A stretch of 8,205 nt of DNA, from NCBI GenBank assembly GCA_002292185.1, contig DBBL01000095.1, positions 6,290 to 14,494 on the forward strand, in the 5' to 3' direction. Both the position numbers and the translations under genes were made by a program. The DNA is from Akkermansiaceae bacterium UBA985. GTDB taxonomy: Bacteria > Verrucomicrobiota > Verrucomicrobiia > Verrucomicrobiales > Akkermansiaceae. This document shows positions 6,572-8,205 of the stretch, piece after piece; within the stretch, counting starts at the first letter, position 1, and every line of letters begins with the position of its first letter. The notes under the pieces are model-generated. The model did not search any database. It was not told the origin of the DNA and saw nothing but the letters and a program-made list of their open reading frames with translations.

Positions 6572-6625
6572 ACGCTAAGCACAAACATATTTATCGGTTC
6601 GTTAGAGCCAATTACTAATCATATT

Positions 6626-8205
6626 ATGAGCAAAGAGATAAAGCTATCGGCCAATGAGCCACTTAAAATCAACAGTGATTATTTGCGGGGAACCTTGGCT
6701 GAAGAAATTGCTGATGCCAGCACGGGTTCGATTGCAGCGGATAGTCAGCAGCTTAGCAAATTCCACGGTATGTATTTGCAGGATGACCGTGATGTCCGCA
6801 AAGAGCGCCGTCAAAAGAAGCTCGAAAAAGCATTTAGTTTTCTGATTCGGGTGCGCCTTCCAGCGGGAGTAGCCAGTCCTCAGCAATGGCTCGGAATGGA
6901 CCGTATTGCTGACGAATACGCTAACGGAACACTCAAGATCACCACGCGTCAGACATGGCAGTTACACGGGGTGATTAAAAACAATCTGAAGTCTTCTATT
7001 CAGGCAATGGATAAGGTTCTTTTGGACTGTATTGCTGCCTGTGGAGACGTGAATCGTAATGTCATTTGTAATGCTAACCCACACTTGAGTGATGTGCACT
7101 CTGAGGCAGTTGAATTGTCACGCAAAATCAGCGAGCACCTGTTGCCACAGAGCCGAGCTTACCATGAGATTTTCCTCGATGAGGAAAAGGTGATTAGTAG
7201 TGAAGAACAAATCGAGCCGCTGTATGGCAAAACCTACTTGCCGCGTAAATTCAAAATCAACGTGGCGGTTCCTCCGGGTAACGATACGGATATTTATGCA
7301 CAGTGCCTCTCCTTTATTGCGATTGTGGAAGCAGGGAAAATCGTCGGTTACAACGTGACCGTTGGTGGCGGTATGGGCATGACCCACGGCAAGGAAAACA
7401 CCTTCCCTCGCACCGCAGATTTGATTGGTTTTGTTACTCCAGACAAGGCGGTAGATGTTGCTGAGAAGGTGATGCTGGTGCAGCGTGACTTTGGCGACCG
7501 CACAGACCGCAAGCAGTCTCGACTTAAGTATACGGTCGAACGCATGACGGCAGACGGCTTCCGCGATAAACTAGAGGAATACCTTGGCTATCAACTGGAG
7601 CCTGCGCGCGATTTCACCTTTGAATACAATGGCGATCGTTTCGGTTGGGTTCAGGATGATAAGGGAAGTCATCATCTGACTTTATTTGTTCCGGGTGGCC
7701 GGGTGTGTGATACTCCATCATCACCGATGAAGTCGGGCATTGCCGCTGTTGCTAAAATTCATAAGGGGGAGTTCCGCATGACGGCCAACCAAAACCTCGT
7801 TATTGCAAATATCAGTGACGAGCAAAGGCCAGAAATCGAAGCGATTCTGAAGGAATATAAGATTCTTAATAGCCATGAGCGCTCTGCACTTAGACTCAAT
7901 TCGATTGCTTGTGTAGCCTTGCCTACATGCGGCTTGGCACTTGCCGAGGCTGAGCGTTATCTGCCTGATCTGATCACCGAGCTCGAGGAAGTTGTCGAGG
8001 AGGCTGGATTAAAACACGATGCGATTACGATACGTATGACCGGATGCCCTAATGGATGCGGTCGGCCGTTTCTTGCTGAGATCGGTTTTGTCGGTAGGGC
8101 ACCTGGCAAATATAATGTTTATCTCGGAGGAGGCTTCCACGGGCAGAGGCTCAACAAGCTCTATCGTCAGTCAGTCCTGGCCGGCGACATCAAAGAATTA
8201 CTCTC
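6626..8205 (+). CDS. cysI: NADPH-sulfite reductase hemoprotein beta subunit (CysI), 3' end cut by window edge
   Basis: Catalyses the six-electron reduction of sulfite to sulfide at a coupled sirohaem and [4Fe-4S] centre, with electrons from CysJ. The frame is open for 526 codons to the window edge. E. coli CysI has 570 residues, so about 45 C-terminal residues should lie beyond. Ferrite-like motifs are TTRQTWQLHG (106-115), DVNRNVICNANP (141-152), YLPRKFK (204-210), GDRTDRK (290-296) and AKIHKGEFRMTANQN (376-390). The four cluster cysteines are present with family spacing: Cys429 and Cys435 (ACVALPTC), then Cys474 and Cys478 (TGCPNGCG). The last one should bridge cluster and sirohaem. The ATG is the first start codon after the cysJ stop, and the spacer is open in the same frame. 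No Shine-Dalgarno site precedes it, so translation probably depends on cysJ. Pairing with CysJ marks it as the NADPH-dependent rather than the ferredoxin-dependent type. Confidence 0.97.
   Translation, partial: MSKEIKLSANEPLKINSDYLRGTLAEEIADASTGSIAADSQQLSKFHGMYLQDDRDVRKERRQKKLEKAFSFLIRVRLPAGVASPQQWLGMDRIADEYANGTLKITTRQTWQLHGVIKNNLKSSIQAMDKVLLDCIAACGDVNRNVICNANPHLSDVHSEAVELSRKISEHLLPQSRAYHEIFLDEEKVISSEEQIEPLYGKTYLPRKFKINVAVPPGNDTDIYAQCLSFIAIVEAGKIVGYNVTVGGGMGMTHGKENTFPRTADLIGFVTPDKAVDVAEKVMLVQRDFGDRTDRKQSRLKYTVERMTADGFRDKLEEYLGYQLEPARDFTFEYNGDRFGWVQDDKGSHHLTLFVPGGRVCDTPSSPMKSGIAAVAKIHKGEFRMTANQNLVIANISDEQRPEIEAILKEYKILNSHERSALRLNSIACVALPTCGLALAEAERYLPDLITELEEVVEEAGLKHDAITIRMTGCPNGCGRPFLAEIGFVGRAPGKYNVYLGGGFHGQRLNKLYRQSVLAGDIKELL

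Noticed and set aside
1..8205. CRISPR array, insertion sequence, attachment site or phage genes
   Set aside because: No direct-repeat arrays, terminal inverted repeats, transposase motifs or integrase motifs were seen. The window is mostly housekeeping metabolism.

Overview
The window is most likely from a marine-type member of the Verrucomicrobiota (PVC group), possibly Rubritalea-like. I infer this from three things: base composition that looks close to balanced, the order HemX/CcsA-like protein, short glutamyl-tRNA reductase, HemC, then a CobA-HemD fusion, and the scarcity of good Shine-Dalgarno sites. The placement comes from remembered family features, not a search. All recognised genes lie on the + strand.

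Layout. Bases 1-156 are the last 51 codons of an unrecognised gene. Bases 157-499 hold no convincing gene but several short inverted repeats, including a plausible rho-independent terminator at 244-272. A tight four-gene tetrapyrrole operon follows: a HemX/CcsA-family membrane protein (500-1270), hemA (1271-2263), hemC (2260-3186) and a cobA-hemD fusion (3183-4691). Its genes abut or overlap by 4 bases (ATGA). After an 86-base gap comes cysJ (4778-6568), the flavoprotein of NADPH-sulfite reductase. After a further 57 bases comes cysI (6626 to the window edge), the sirohaem and iron-sulfur subunit, missing about its last 45 residues.

How the genes work together. HemA makes glutamate-1-semialdehyde from glutamyl-tRNA. 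HemC and the HemD domain convert porphobilinogen to uroporphyrinogen III, and the CobA domain methylates this to precorrin-2, the branch point to sirohaem and cobalamin. CysI needs sirohaem to reduce sulfite to sulfide with electrons from CysJ. The window therefore joins early tetrapyrrole synthesis, the branch to sirohaem, and a main sirohaem-using enzyme. HemL, HemB and the dehydrogenase/ferrochelatase that finishes sirohaem are not in the window.

I see no mobile element, CRISPR array, tRNA, rRNA or clear defence system, and no strong evidence of a wholly new system. The points most worth a second look are the short HemA without its dimerisation domain, the HemX/CcsA protein without a WWD haem motif, the dyad-rich leader at 154-447, and the single in-frame amber codon separating cysJ from cysI.
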